A stretch of DNA of 64,000 nucleotides from Bacillus_BD sp963787345. GTDB taxonomy: Bacteria; Bacillota; Bacilli; Bacillales; Cytobacillaceae. The DNA is taken from positions 124,001-188,000 of the forward strand of contig CAWBCW010000027.1 in the NCBI GenBank assembly GCA_963787345.1. The letters are read 5' to 3'. The position numbers were made by a program, and so were the translations under genes. Under the pieces are notes generated by a model. It worked only from the letters and a program-made list of their open reading frames with translations, was not told the origin of the DNA and ran no database searches. Shown in pieces: positions 1 through 8,086 of the stretch (positions within the stretch are counted from its first letter, which is position 1; the number at the start of each line of letters is the position of its first letter).

Positions 1-554
1 ATCCCCTGTGAAGTAAAATCAAATACAGCCAAATCCGTAATAAGACGATGAACAACTTTCTGACCCGTTAACGGCAACGTACATGAGCGTTTAACTTTTG
101 ATTCCCCGTGTTTGTTTGTATGCTCCATAATAATGATGACTCGCTTTGCACCATGAACTAAGTCCATTGCACCGCCCATCCCTTTTACCATCTTGCCTGG
201 AATCATCCAGTTTGCTAAATCACCTTTTTCGGATACTTCCATCCCACCTAAGATCGCTAAATCAATATGTCCGCCTCTAATCATCGCAAATGACTCCGAA
301 CTATCAAAAAATGATGCTCCTCGTATGGCTGTTACCGTCTCTTTACCAGCATTAATTAAATCTGGATCCTCTTCTCCATTATATGGGTAAGGTCCAATTC
401 CAAGCAGGCCGTTTTCTGATTGCAACATTACGTTATACTTACTAGGGATTTCATTCGCAATTAATGTTGGCATCCCAATCCCAAGATTGACATTCATTCC
501 GTCTTTAATTTCCTTTACTGCTCTTTTTACGATGGATAAACGACTGTTACTCAT
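1..554 (-). CDS. scoB: 3-oxoacid CoA-transferase subunit B (partial, 3' end outside window)
   Basis: Beta subunit of a type I CoA-transferase that moves CoA between succinate and acetoacetate-like acids. The first 184 codons are visible and open to the window edge. NLGIGMPTL sits near residues 23-31, and SENGLLG near residues 46-52 holds the family's catalytic glutamate (about E47). The start ATG overlaps the scoA stop in an ATGA, which shows translational coupling. Family assignment is confident; the exact acyl substrate is inferred from similarity to ScoA/ScoB only. Confidence 0.92.
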   Translation of the reverse strand, partial: MSNSRLSIVKRAVKEIKDGMNVNLGIGMPTLIANEIPSKYNVMLQSENGLLGIGPYPYNGEEDPDLINAGKETVTAIRGASFFDSSESFAMIRGGHIDLAILGGMEVSEKGDLANWMIPGKMVKGMGGAMDLVHGAKRVIIIMEHTNKHGESKVKRSCTLPLTGQKVVHRLITDLAVFDFTSQG

Positions 555-1264
555 TGAGCCTCTCCCCCTTTCACACTTTGGACCATTAGTCGTTCAATCC
601 GTTTTTCATAAACAGAACCTTTCACAATTCGCTGGACATAGATTCCAGGTGTATGTATCTCATCTGGATCCAACTCACCTATACCTACTATTTCTTCTAC
701 CTCAACAATCGTGATTCTTCCTGCTGTTGCTGCTAATGGGTTAAAGTTACGTGATGTTTTTCTAAAAACAAGATTACCAAATGGATCTGCCTTCCAAGCT
801 TTCACAAGAGAGAAATCACCAACAATTCCTCTTTCCAGCAAATAGTTGCGCCCATCAAACTCTTTCATTTCTTTTCCTTCCGCAATCGGTGTCCCAACAC
901 CTGTAGCTGTATAAAAGGCTGGAATTCCAGCACCACCGGCACGGATTCTTTCTGCTAACGTTCCCTGAGGGATTAATTCAACTTCAATTTCACCACTTAA
1001 GAATTGGGCCTCAAAAGCCTTATTCTCACCTACGTAAGAGGCCATCATCTTTTTAATTTGTTTATTTTCAAGAAGCAGCCCTAAGCCCCAACCATCCACT
1101 CCGCAGTTATTACTAACAACCGTTAACTCTTTCGTACCTTGATCTCTGAGTGCAATAATTAAGTTTTCTGGTATCCCGCAAAGACCAAATCCACCAACAA
1201 CTAGCGTTGAGCCATCATGGATATCGTGAATCGCATCCTCGATGGAATCAAAGATTTTTCCCAT
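551..1264 (-). CDS. scoA: 3-oxoacid CoA-transferase subunit A
   Basis: Alpha subunit of the same CoA-transferase, 237 codons. The CoA-binding signature GGFGLCGIPENLI lies near residues 24-36, and the alpha-subunit AGGAGIPAFYT motif is present. I start it at the MGKIF methionine: GGGGG lies 8 nt upstream of this ATG, whereas the ATG two codons earlier is only 2 nt from it and the longer open frame has no ribosome site. It forms a two-gene operon with scoB. It is probably used in ketone-body or short-chain acyl metabolism; a thioesterase gene follows on the same strand upstream. Confidence 0.92.
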   Translation of the reverse strand: MGKIFDSIEDAIHDIHDGSTLVVGGFGLCGIPENLIIALRDQGTKELTVVSNNCGVDGWGLGLLLENKQIKKMMASYVGENKAFEAQFLSGEIEVELIPQGTLAERIRAGGAGIPAFYTATGVGTPIAEGKEMKEFDGRNYLLERGIVGDFSLVKAWKADPFGNLVFRKTSRNFNPLAATAGRITIVEVEEIVGIGELDPDEIHTPGIYVQRIVKGSVYEKRIERLMVQSVKGGEAQ

Positions 1265-1348
1265 ATTCATATCCCCCAATCTAGAAATATTTTTAAAAGT
1301 TATTAAAATTAATATACTATTCATAACTTTACAACTATTATTCTTGTT

Positions 1349-1366
1349 AGTAAAGTTAACATTACT
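1349..1366. promoter_or_regulatory. candidate operator palindrome upstream of scoAB
   Basis: An 18-bp near-perfect palindrome, AGTAA-a-GTTAAC-a-TTACT, sits about 85 bp upstream of the scoA start. Only one symmetric pair of positions is mismatched. The form fits a dimeric repressor of the TetR or GntR type. No second copy was seen in the window, so the cognate regulator is unknown. Confidence 0.35.
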
Positions 1367-1480
1367 TATATATATTTAATAAAACTTACATAAAGAAGTA
1401 CGTTTCATTCTTTTTAAAAGTAAAGGATGCCCACGATAACATAGGCATCCTTAACATAACTTTTTTGATAGACGATCGAA

Positions 1481-1894
1481 TTATTGAGCTGTTGCTGGTT
1501 GAAGATGTTTCATTAATTCAGTTCTTATTGATTCCGGGATTTTAACCGATTTCCCTGTATTACGATCAATAAACACATTTGTAAGGCTTCCCTTTGCCAC
1601 GAGAGCATCTTCTTTGTAAAATTGAAAGGAAAGTGTGTACGAAGAATTTCCCAATTTAGAAATCGATACTTGTCCTTCTAGCTCATCATCATATCCAATC
1701 TCCCCTAGATAACTACATTCCACATGAACCCGCGGCACGTCAAACCCCAGTTGGATAATTTTCTTATAGGGATAACCGATCGTCCTAAAAAAATCATGGT
1801 CCATGATTTCAAAATAACGAAAGATCGCACTGTAATGAATCCTTTCAGATGCATCCGTATCGACAAATTGAATACGTATTTTGTTTGTGATCAC
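1481..1894 (-). CDS. acyl-CoA thioesterase, 4HBT/YbgC-like
   Basis: Single hot-dog-fold thioesterase of 137 aa, the usual size for 4HBT/YbgC-type enzymes. The N-terminal motif RIQFVDTDASERIHY carries the family's active-site region (DTDA then HY), followed by the long hot-dog helix FRYFEIMDHDFFR. The start ATG is preceded by a GAGGTGGA-like ribosome site. It lies upstream of scoAB on the same strand with about 156 bp between, so it is probably a separate transcript. It likely hydrolyses acyl- or hydroxybenzoyl-CoA; the substrate is not predictable. Confidence 0.8.
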   Translation of the reverse strand: MITNKIRIQFVDTDASERIHYSAIFRYFEIMDHDFFRTIGYPYKKIIQLGFDVPRVHVECSYLGEIGYDDELEGQVSISKLGNSSYTLSFQFYKEDALVAKGSLTNVFIDRNTGKSVKIPESIRTELMKHLQPATAQ

Positions 1895-2435
1895 TTCAAA
1901 TCCACCTCATTTTTTATTTACTAATCAAATTCGCCTTGGCGTATTTGCGCCCAGATTTTATCGAGCTCGCTCGATAAACTTCCCTTGAAAATCTGTGGCA
2001 TCCGCCGGAGGCTTTAACTGCATTCAGCCTAGGTTTGAACCCCCCACTGAATGACTAAAAAACTTTGCATTCATCTCACCACTTATAGAAGTGGGAGACT
2101 TCTGTTGAATGAAGTTAAAATGAGTTTAGAAAAACTAAACCAAGTTTGCAAACGATTGATTCTCTGGAACAATGGTCTAACGGAGATAAAAAGAAAATAA
2201 GTATCAATCAACTTATAAAATCGATATCAACAAGGCTTGCCGGATCAGCCGCTATTTTTGATAAGGGACCTTTTTTTCAACTCTGCCTCTCTGTTCTGTC
2301 CACATGAACCATACTCGAGGACTCTTTACCAACAAGAACAAGACCTGTCCGTATGAATCATGCTAGCTTTATAAATTGGATTTATATATCATTCGATTTC
2401 AAGACATTAAAAAAGAGAGTTCAATAGAATGAGAA
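1895..2435. other. 541-bp intergenic region with hairpin element and possible gene remnant
   Basis: No intact gene. The right half of the thioesterase side holds a multi-hairpin element (1930-2110, separate entry). From about 2110 to 2325 the plus strand has an open frame reading LINQLIKS-like text with no start codon, ending in a stop near 2310; it may be a decayed coding remnant but I do not recognise it. The rest is AT-rich and featureless up to the terminator at 2436. Confidence 0.4.
1930..2110. repeat. compact multi-hairpin element, probable dispersed repeat
   Basis: About 180 bp packed with inverted repeats: CGCC/GGCG at 1933-1942, a 22-bp palindrome TTTATCGAGC/GCTCGATAAA at 1957-1978 enclosed by CAGATTTT/AAAATCTG, GCCGG/AGGC, CATTCAG/CTGAATG, and CCACTT/AAGTGG near 2080-2096. 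The last hairpin and its flank (GTGGGAGACTTCTGTTGAA) resemble the left end of the IS200/IS605 element at 31.2 kb. There is only one copy here, so the repeat status is inference from its structure and from memory of similar Bacillaceae intergenic elements. Confidence 0.45.
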
Positions 2436-2476
2436 AGGGAGAGTAAGAACATATAATAGCTGTTCTTACTCTCCCT
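2436..2476 (-). terminator. intrinsic terminator of the MBL hydrolase gene
   Basis: Perfect 15-bp stem (AGGGAGAGTAAGAAC and its complement) with an 11-nt loop, followed on the minus strand by TTTCTC. It lies just after the stop of the gene at 2482-3153. Confidence 0.85.
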
Positions 2477-2481
2477 ACTAT

Positions 2482-3153
2482 TTATTTTCCTTCTGCTAAA
2501 TAGGCTATTCGTTCCTTAATTTCACCTCGACAAACCCCACCATGAAAACAAACGGCTGTTTCAATCTCAAAATTTAAAAATTTATTCAGTGAAACTAAAG
2601 CCTGATCCATGTCTAACGTATACATTGGATTTGGTCTTTGTAATTGACCTTGATCAGCAATCATCGAATCTCCTGTTATCAACGTTTTCGTAGGATGATG
2701 ATACAAGCCTATATGATCCGGAGTGTGACCTGGAGTAAAAATAACACTTATTCCACCACAAAACGGCAATACTTGTCCATCCTCGATGGTAACATCAACC
2801 TCTGTTTTCGGTACAATTTTCCCGGTTTTAATAAGCGGCTGTTTCCCTTGGATATAAGGAACCGTCAATTCATGGGCATACACTTCAATTTTATGATCGA
2901 ACCCCTGAACAATTTCAAATAAGCCGCCCAAATGATCATAATCGTGATGAGTAATGATAATTTTCGTTAATTTACCATTCGGCAATTTTTCCAAACTAGC
3001 TCGAATGTCCTCTAAATGTCCGGGATAACCTGTATCAACAAGAACGACATCCTGATCATCCCAAATAAGCGTTGGTCTGAACACCATCTCTACATCATTG
3101 ATAACATCATGCAATTCAATTAATTGAATTGCTTCATTTACCTTTACTGACAT
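2482..3153 (-). CDS. MBL-fold metallo-hydrolase
   Basis: Metallo-beta-lactamase-fold hydrolase, 223 aa. The metal motif appears as HHDYDHLGG at residues 69-77, with an Asp in place of the second His of HxHxDH, a common variant. Later ligands are GHTPDH, TGDS and a C-terminal FHGG. The VDTGYPG segment near residue 39 is typical of the fold. The ribosome site GAGGGGAACA precedes the ATG. It is a cytosolic enzyme; possible activities include lactonase and thiolesterase, and I cannot choose between them. It is monocistronic with its own terminator. Confidence 0.85.
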   Translation of the reverse strand: MSVKVNEAIQLIELHDVINDVEMVFRPTLIWDDQDVVLVDTGYPGHLEDIRASLEKLPNGKLTKIIITHHDYDHLGGLFEIVQGFDHKIEVYAHELTVPYIQGKQPLIKTGKIVPKTEVDVTIEDGQVLPFCGGISVIFTPGHTPDHIGLYHHPTKTLITGDSMIADQGQLQRPNPMYTLDMDQALVSLNKFLNFEIETAVCFHGGVCRGEIKERIAYLAEGK

Positions 3154-3217
3154 GCTTGTTCCCCTCTCTTACACACTACCTTTTGACTGAAAACTCTTGT
3201 TGTTCCTTTAAAAGTCA

Positions 3218-3682
3218 TTAAGAGGAGACTTCTTCAAAATCCAATGCCATTCCTTCATATACTTGAACATCTAATTTTTCCGCAGCTTTCACATTATATG
3301 TTTTTTCATAAACAGGTGTTTGCGTGATTTCAGCTCCGTAGAACATAATGTCATGCAGCTCGTCTGTCTCTAATTCAATTAACGTTAATGGGAAAGGTAC
3401 ACCTGGAATTTTCTTCGTAACAATGTTTGCCTTCGCTTGGAAAGACACAACTGATTTTTCATAGAAAAAGCTAAAATTCACATTTGAATTCTCTTCAATA
3501 TTTGTAACTATTTGTGACTTCGTTCCTACTGCAATGCGAAGTACATTTGACTTGTAGCCATGAATCCACGACACTACATTTTGTTGGATTGCCCCTGTTT
3601 CAGTATGAACAGTGGAAAGAAACCCGATTCTCTCATCTTTAAAAATTTCCGTAAAATCAAACTCAATTTTCTCGTTTGCCAT
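3218..3682 (-). CDS. pyridoxamine 5'-phosphate oxidase family protein (FMN split barrel)
   Basis: Small FMN-binding split-barrel protein of 154 aa. The N-terminal strand pattern FLSTVHTETGAIQQNVVSWI and the following LRIAVG/VNFSFF strands match the pyridoxamine-phosphate-oxidase-like fold, and the length fits the general stress/heme-related members rather than PdxH. AAAGGGG precedes the start. The function within this large family is open: flavin reductase, F420/FMN binding or heme handling. It is transcribed alone, divergent from the TetR regulator at 4087. Confidence 0.7.
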   Translation of the reverse strand: MANEKIEFDFTEIFKDERIGFLSTVHTETGAIQQNVVSWIHGYKSNVLRIAVGTKSQIVTNIEENSNVNFSFFYEKSVVSFQAKANIVTKKIPGVPFPLTLIELETDELHDIMFYGAEITQTPVYEKTYNVKAAEKLDVQVYEGMALDFEEVSS

Positions 3683-4086
3683 GTCACATTACCCCTTTTA
3701 TTTATTATTAAGATCAATCTCATGGTGCTTTACTGTTTAAAAATTCCGTCTATTTATTAATCAACGAATTATCATTGCACCAATAAGCACTGGAATTAAC
3801 CATAACAAAAAATTGTTATTACTATTTATTATAGACAGGTTTCTCTCACTTGTCATTAAAAGTGCAATAATGATTCCAATATACGAACTAATTCCACTTT
3901 TTTTCTTTGCTGTATAACTAGTTAATGAAGGCTTTGTTGTGATCCTTCCTTTATAAATATACTGTATAACTTTTTAAATCTTTGATACTATCACTAAAAG
4001 ATATCGGCAATAAGAGCTTGCTTATAGCGTTTGTCTATTTCTAACATTCAGATTATAATAACACTAGGAAATGGCGGGAGGAACAG
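3683..4086. other. divergent intergenic region between the split-barrel gene and the TetR gene
   Basis: 404 bp, AT-rich. It contains the promoter of the TetR gene (separate entry) and, on the minus strand at 3761-3943, a 60-codon frame that could encode a small membrane peptide after an AAAGGAAGG site but has ATC where a start codon should be. I do not call that a gene. Nothing else was seen. Confidence 0.4.
4031..4059 (+). promoter_or_regulatory. SigA-type promoter of the TetR-family gene
   Basis: TTGTCT, 17-bp spacer, TATAAT, located about 28 bp upstream of the start codon at 4087, with the GGGAGG ribosome site in between. The hexamers and spacing are near consensus. Confidence 0.7.
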
Positions 4087-4959
4087 ATGAATCATCGAAA
4101 ACGGAAAGTAGCTGATATCGCATTAAAATTATTCGTAGAAAAAGGGATTGTACGCACTTCGATACAGGAAATTATCGATCAAGCAAATATCTCAAAAGGG
4201 ACTTTTTATAATTATTTCACATCGAAAAACGATTGTATCGCTGATATTTTAGAATATCTTCGTTATGATGCAAGTCAAAAGCGGGTTGAAGTACAGGTAG
4301 GAAAAAACGCTCAAGATCGTGAAGTGTTTATTGAACAAATTACAATTTTAATTCGTTTGAATGAAGAACGAAATTTAAATGCATTGTTTGAGGAAATTTT
4401 ATATTCAAATGAACCAGATCTAAGAAAACTAGTTCTTCAACATCGTGTGATTGAGATGGAATGGCTAGAGTATCGTTTAATCGAAGTTATCGGAGAAGAA
4501 ATTCGAGATTACGCTTTTGAAGGAACCGTTTTATTTTACGGCATGCTTCAGCATATGTTGTTTACGATGCGTATAACGAATAGTCCCTACTCTTTACACG
4601 ATTTGATCTCGAACCTTTTGTCCTATTTGGAGTTGATTATGCCACAAATGATCAAAAGTGGCAGCCCAATGCTCCATTACTCCACAATCGATCTATTGCG
4701 CAATAAGGACGACAAAAAGAATATCTCGAAATCAGAAATCTTGGAAATGGTTCGTCAACTCAAACAACAATATAGCCTTAACGAGGACCAGCAAGATTTA
4801 CACGATGCAATCCAAACGGAATTTGAACGGAATCCCCTTCGTAAAGTTGTTATCAAACCTTTATTAGAACCTTTTCAAGACTCATTCAAAGGAACTCCGG
4901 TGGAATCACAGGTGAATACCTTGATCAACACAGTATGGTTTTATTTGCGAGCTCATTAA
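4087..4959 (+). CDS. TetR/AcrR family transcriptional regulator, long form
   Basis: DNA-binding regulator of 290 aa, clearly longer than the usual 190-220 aa. The TetR HTH covers about residues 8-52, with TSIQEIIDQANISKGTFYNYF containing the recognition helix. The central ligand-binding helical region is followed by an unusual charged extension from about residue 200 (KDDKKNISKSEILEMVRQL...). The start follows GGGAGGAACAG. It stands alone between promoter and terminator, facing away from the split-barrel gene. The target and inducer are unknown; the divergent neighbour at 3218 is the first candidate. Confidence 0.85.
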   Translation: MNHRKRKVADIALKLFVEKGIVRTSIQEIIDQANISKGTFYNYFTSKNDCIADILEYLRYDASQKRVEVQVGKNAQDREVFIEQITILIRLNEERNLNALFEEILYSNEPDLRKLVLQHRVIEMEWLEYRLIEVIGEEIRDYAFEGTVLFYGMLQHMLFTMRITNSPYSLHDLISNLLSYLELIMPQMIKSGSPMLHYSTIDLLRNKDDKKNISKSEILEMVRQLKQQYSLNEDQQDLHDAIQTEFERNPLRKVVIKPLLEPFQDSFKGTPVESQVNTLINTVWFYLRAH

Positions 4960-4978
4960 CTTTCGATAATAAAACATG

Positions 4979-5022
4979 AATAAGGACTGCCGAATGAATA
5001 TGCTCAGCAGTCCTTATTTTTT
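4979..5022 (+). terminator. intrinsic terminator after the TetR gene
   Basis: TAAGGACTGC/GCAGTCCTTA stem (4981-4990 and 5007-5016) followed by a run of six T. Confidence 0.9.
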
Positions 5023-5075
5023 GTTAACTACTATTTATTCAAACAGACCTCATGACAGAGTCAACAGAACTTCCT

Positions 5076-6092
5076 CTACCTTTTCTCGACGGTTCCATCC
5101 GAGTATTTCGCAAATCTTCCTTCATGACGTTCGTGCACCGGATCCGGACGCCCCCAAGGCCAGCCTCCAAATTGCGTCATTTGATAATCTCTATAGGCTT
5201 CACGTATTTCCTCTTCTGAGTTCATAACGAAGGGACCATATTGAACAATTGGCTCTGGAATCGGTTCCCCTTCTAAAACGAGCAGCTGACCTGCCTGCGA
5301 TCCGTTCGTAATCGTAATTTCCTGATCACCTGCAAGTTTGACTCGATTGGAGCTTCCAATCATTGCATCATCAATGTGAATTTCCTTCCCTTCATAAAAA
5401 TACACATTTCTATTTAACGTGCTAGAAACAGAAGGTAACGTGATCGATGCCTCTGGCTCCATGTTAATGAGGTAGATCCCAACATGATGATTTCGATCTT
5501 TTGCCCAAGACGCAAGGCTCGGCTCTAGACTTTTCTTTTCTTGTAAACTACCAGCAATCAGTCTAACAGTGGATTTCTTTCCGTTTGCCCCAACAGATGT
5601 TATGACAGGAATATCCTCAGACCACAACATCTTATATTCAGGCTCAGAAAATTTATTTTCCGCAGCAAGATTCAACCAAATTTGAAAAAGTTCTAGTGGA
5701 TTCTCCTGATCCTTATGAACAAGAGGAAACATCTCTGAATGTAGACATCCTTTTCCAGTCGTCATCCACTGTACGTCGCCATTTCCATATCGGCCTGTTG
5801 CCCCAGTTGAATCAAAGTGATCCACAAATCCTTCCAACACGACGGTTACAGTTTCAAACCCACGATGTGGATGATAAGGGAACCCCGGAACCGTTTTTCC
5901 GTGATACATTCTGAACCCGTCCTTTATCGTAAAATCCTCTCCCAATTTCCTGCCCTCTAAGGAAACAGTCGGTCCTTGCTCTTCATTTCCAGCTGGATAT
6001 TGATCCTTATGATGCACACTGAAAAGAAATGGATTTTCCGCCTGCCATTGAAAACCCAATGGTTGTACTTGTAGTACCTTTTTCGTCGTCAT
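5076..6092 (-). CDS. pirin family protein
   Basis: Cupin-fold pirin, 338 aa, longer than many pirins (about 290). Metal ligands are all visible: H74 and H76 in HPHRGFETVTVVLEG, H118 and E120 in TGKGCLHSEMF. A pirin C-terminal domain follows (IYLINMEPEASITLP..., LVLEGEPIPEPIVQYGPFVMN). Members have been described as quercetin dioxygenases or redox sensors; the role here is unknown. The ribosome site AAAGGAGAGG precedes the ATG. It is convergent with the TetR gene. Confidence 0.88.
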   Translation of the reverse strand: MTTKKVLQVQPLGFQWQAENPFLFSVHHKDQYPAGNEEQGPTVSLEGRKLGEDFTIKDGFRMYHGKTVPGFPYHPHRGFETVTVVLEGFVDHFDSTGATGRYGNGDVQWMTTGKGCLHSEMFPLVHKDQENPLELFQIWLNLAAENKFSEPEYKMLWSEDIPVITSVGANGKKSTVRLIAGSLQEKKSLEPSLASWAKDRNHHVGIYLINMEPEASITLPSVSSTLNRNVYFYEGKEIHIDDAMIGSSNRVKLAGDQEITITNGSQAGQLLVLEGEPIPEPIVQYGPFVMNSEEEIREAYRDYQMTQFGGWPWGRPDPVHERHEGRFAKYSDGTVEKR

Positions 6093-6215
6093 TTTACCTC
6101 TCCTTTTATAAATGTTTTGAGAAAAATTTAATTGTCCTTTTATCCTAGTGCATTGCTTGCTAAAAACTCAAGGAATAAACTTATCTATATAGAAGCTTCT
6201 TAAAATAAAGAGCAG

Positions 6216-6252
6216 AAAAACCTAACCAAATAAAATCATTTTGGTTAGGTTT
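6216..6252 (-). terminator. intrinsic terminator of the MetE-like gene
   Basis: AAACCTAACC/GGTTAGGTTT stem with a 15-nt loop, followed on the minus strand by TTTTTCTG. Confidence 0.85.
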
Positions 6253-6269
6253 AGGGAACTTTATTATTT

Positions 6270-7382
6270 TTATGCCCATGCACTTTCAGCAATCTGGATC
6301 ATATGTTTAATCTTATTCCATTGATCTTCTTCCGTTAATACATTTCCTTCTTCAGTACTTGAGAAGCCGCATTGTGGACTTAATGCCAAGTTTTCTAATG
6401 GAATATATTGACTTGCCTCTTTAATTCTAGCCTTGATGTTTTCTGGATCTTCTAATTCTGGGAATTTAGAAGTAACTAATCCTAGAACAACGACTTTATC
6501 GTTTTGACCAAAGCTTTTTAATGGTTCAAAATCACCAGAGCGTTGATCATCATATTCAAGGAAAAGTCCATCTACATTTAATTGATCAAAGATCGCATCA
6601 GATATTTGATCATATCCACCGCTGGCAATATATGTAGAGCGGAAGTTTCCACGGCAAATATGCATCGTAATTAGCATGTCCTCAGGCTTGTTAGCAATCG
6701 CCTCATTTAAGCAACGCACTCTCGCTTGGATGATCTCATCAACCTTCTTGCCATCTTTCTCTTCAACAGCCTTGATGCGGTCTTCTGAAACAAAATCGAT
6801 CCAAGATGTGTCATCTAATTGTAAATAACGACAGCCTGCATCATAGAATGCTTGAATCGCTTTTTGATAAGCTGCAACCGTATCATTGAAAATCGCTTCT
6901 TTATCACCATTATAATATTCATCACCTTGCATTCTTGTAGCAAGCATATTCGGACTTGGAATCGAGAACTTCGCCACTTGCGTTCCATCTCCATATTGCT
7001 CTACCGCTTCTTTTAAGAATTTAAAATGATCTAACATATAGTGGTTATTGAAATCTACTTTACCTGTTACTTTAATAGCATTATTTTTCGTTTTTGCCCC
7101 TTTGAAATTGCTGACATATTCCGTTTCAAAAAGCTCTACGCCTTCTAGACCTGCTAAAAAGTCTAAGTGCCACCATGCCCGTCTAAACTCACCGTCAGTA
7201 ATCGCCTTAAGTCCAACTTCAATTTGTTTTTGAACTAATTTTGTAATTTCTTGATCCTCAACGGCCTTTAGATCAGCCTGAGTAATCTCATCATTCGCAA
7301 AAGCTGCTCTTGCCTCTTTAATTGGTTCTGTTCTAAGAAAGCTCCCTACATGGTCTGCTTTCAATGGTAAATTGTTTGCCAT
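6270..7382 (-). CDS. yxjG: cobalamin-independent methionine synthase-like methyltransferase (YxjG/YxjH family)
   Basis: Single-domain MetE C-terminal homologue of 370 aa, matching B. subtilis YxjG/YxjH in size and N-terminus (LPLKADHVGSFLRTEPIKEAR). The zinc site is complete: HIC in MHICRGNF, the glutamate in LFLEYDD, and the cysteine in SPQCGFSS. It should transfer a methyl group to homocysteine or a related thiol, but it lacks the N-terminal MetE domain, so the methyl donor is uncertain. The usual S-box leader of such genes in B. subtilis is not recognisable upstream; only an AAACCA/TGGTTT inverted repeat at 7438-7454 is seen. Confidence 0.85.
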   Translation of the reverse strand: MANNLPLKADHVGSFLRTEPIKEARAAFANDEITQADLKAVEDQEITKLVQKQIEVGLKAITDGEFRRAWWHLDFLAGLEGVELFETEYVSNFKGAKTKNNAIKVTGKVDFNNHYMLDHFKFLKEAVEQYGDGTQVAKFSIPSPNMLATRMQGDEYYNGDKEAIFNDTVAAYQKAIQAFYDAGCRYLQLDDTSWIDFVSEDRIKAVEEKDGKKVDEIIQARVRCLNEAIANKPEDMLITMHICRGNFRSTYIASGGYDQISDAIFDQLNVDGLFLEYDDQRSGDFEPLKSFGQNDKVVVLGLVTSKFPELEDPENIKARIKEASQYIPLENLALSPQCGFSSTEEGNVLTEEDQWNKIKHMIQIAESAWA

Positions 7383-7636
7383 ACTGTCTCTGTACCCCTT
7401 TCATTACTGTTCGTTAAATAGAGTTCTTTTAAAAATAAAACCACTAGTTGGTTTGGAACTCTTTTCTAACAAGGTATTATTAAAAGATTATCAAATTTCG
7501 ACAAATTAATCTATATTTAAAATTTACTTTCAAAAAAATGCTAGTATATTCATCAATTTTATAGAATTTATTAAAACCTCTCTTCAATCACTTTCCCTTT
7601 ACTAAGATATTGAGACACATGGATGTTAAGTTTGAG

Positions 7637-8086
7637 CTACGTTAAAACTCGGGTTCTAACACGGCTTAAGAAGAGCTCAACAAACTTCCGGCACTTCTCT
7701 AGGTCCTTTCCTTGTGGAGAAAGTTCCACTTTTAACGTGACAGCTAGATTCGTTTTTACATATAACATGTCTCTAAATTCATCTACGGCTCCACAAAAAT
7801 GAGCGTAAAATCGATCTCCCGTTCCAACTACTCCCGTTATCATATGCTTGACATTCTGAGTCTCAAACGCTTGATATAAGGGCATTATTTCCACCGGAAC
7901 CTCTCCATCTCCCCATGTATATGTACCGACAATGACCGCTTCATAATCTTGTAGGGAATGCAAACCAAATTCATCCACCCGAAAAAGATCCACCTTTACA
8001 TCATGTAAAAAGAAGAGCTTGCAAAGACCTTTCACAAGCTCTTCTGTATTTCCCGTTTTTGAAGAATAAACGATAGCGATGTTCAT
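7637..8086 (-). CDS. flavodoxin, possible NrdI-type partner of ribonucleotide reductase
   Basis: FMN flavodoxin of 149 aa. The phosphate-binding loop SSKTGNTEE occupies residues 8-16, the TYTWGDGEVPVE loop is near residue 56, and GTGDRFYAHFCGAV follows, as in YkuN-type long flavodoxins. Its ATG shares one base with the nrdB stop (TAATG), so the two are translationally coupled. This placement suggests it supplies electrons to, or activates, the NrdB metal-radical site, as NrdI does for NrdF. That role is inference: the sequence looks more like ordinary flavodoxin than the shorter NrdI. Confidence 0.8.
   Translation of the reverse strand: MNIAIVYSSKTGNTEELVKGLCKLFFLHDVKVDLFRVDEFGLHSLQDYEAVIVGTYTWGDGEVPVEIMPLYQAFETQNVKHMITGVVGTGDRFYAHFCGAVDEFRDMLYVKTNLAVTLKVELSPQGKDLEKCRKFVELFLSRVRTRVLT

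Noticed and set aside
2010..2035. tRNA-like T-arm text (GGGTTCAAACC)
   Set aside because: No acceptor stem, anticodon arm or CCA end surrounds it; it belongs to the multi-hairpin element.
3761..3943. 60-codon minus-strand frame resembling a small membrane peptide
   Set aside because: No start codon: ATC follows the AAAGGAAGG site. Without comparison it cannot be called a gene or a remnant.
7383..7636. SAM (S-box) riboswitch expected upstream of a yxjG-type gene
   Set aside because: The conserved S-box core and its terminator could not be found in the 254-bp leader; only a short AAACCA/TGGTTT repeat is present.
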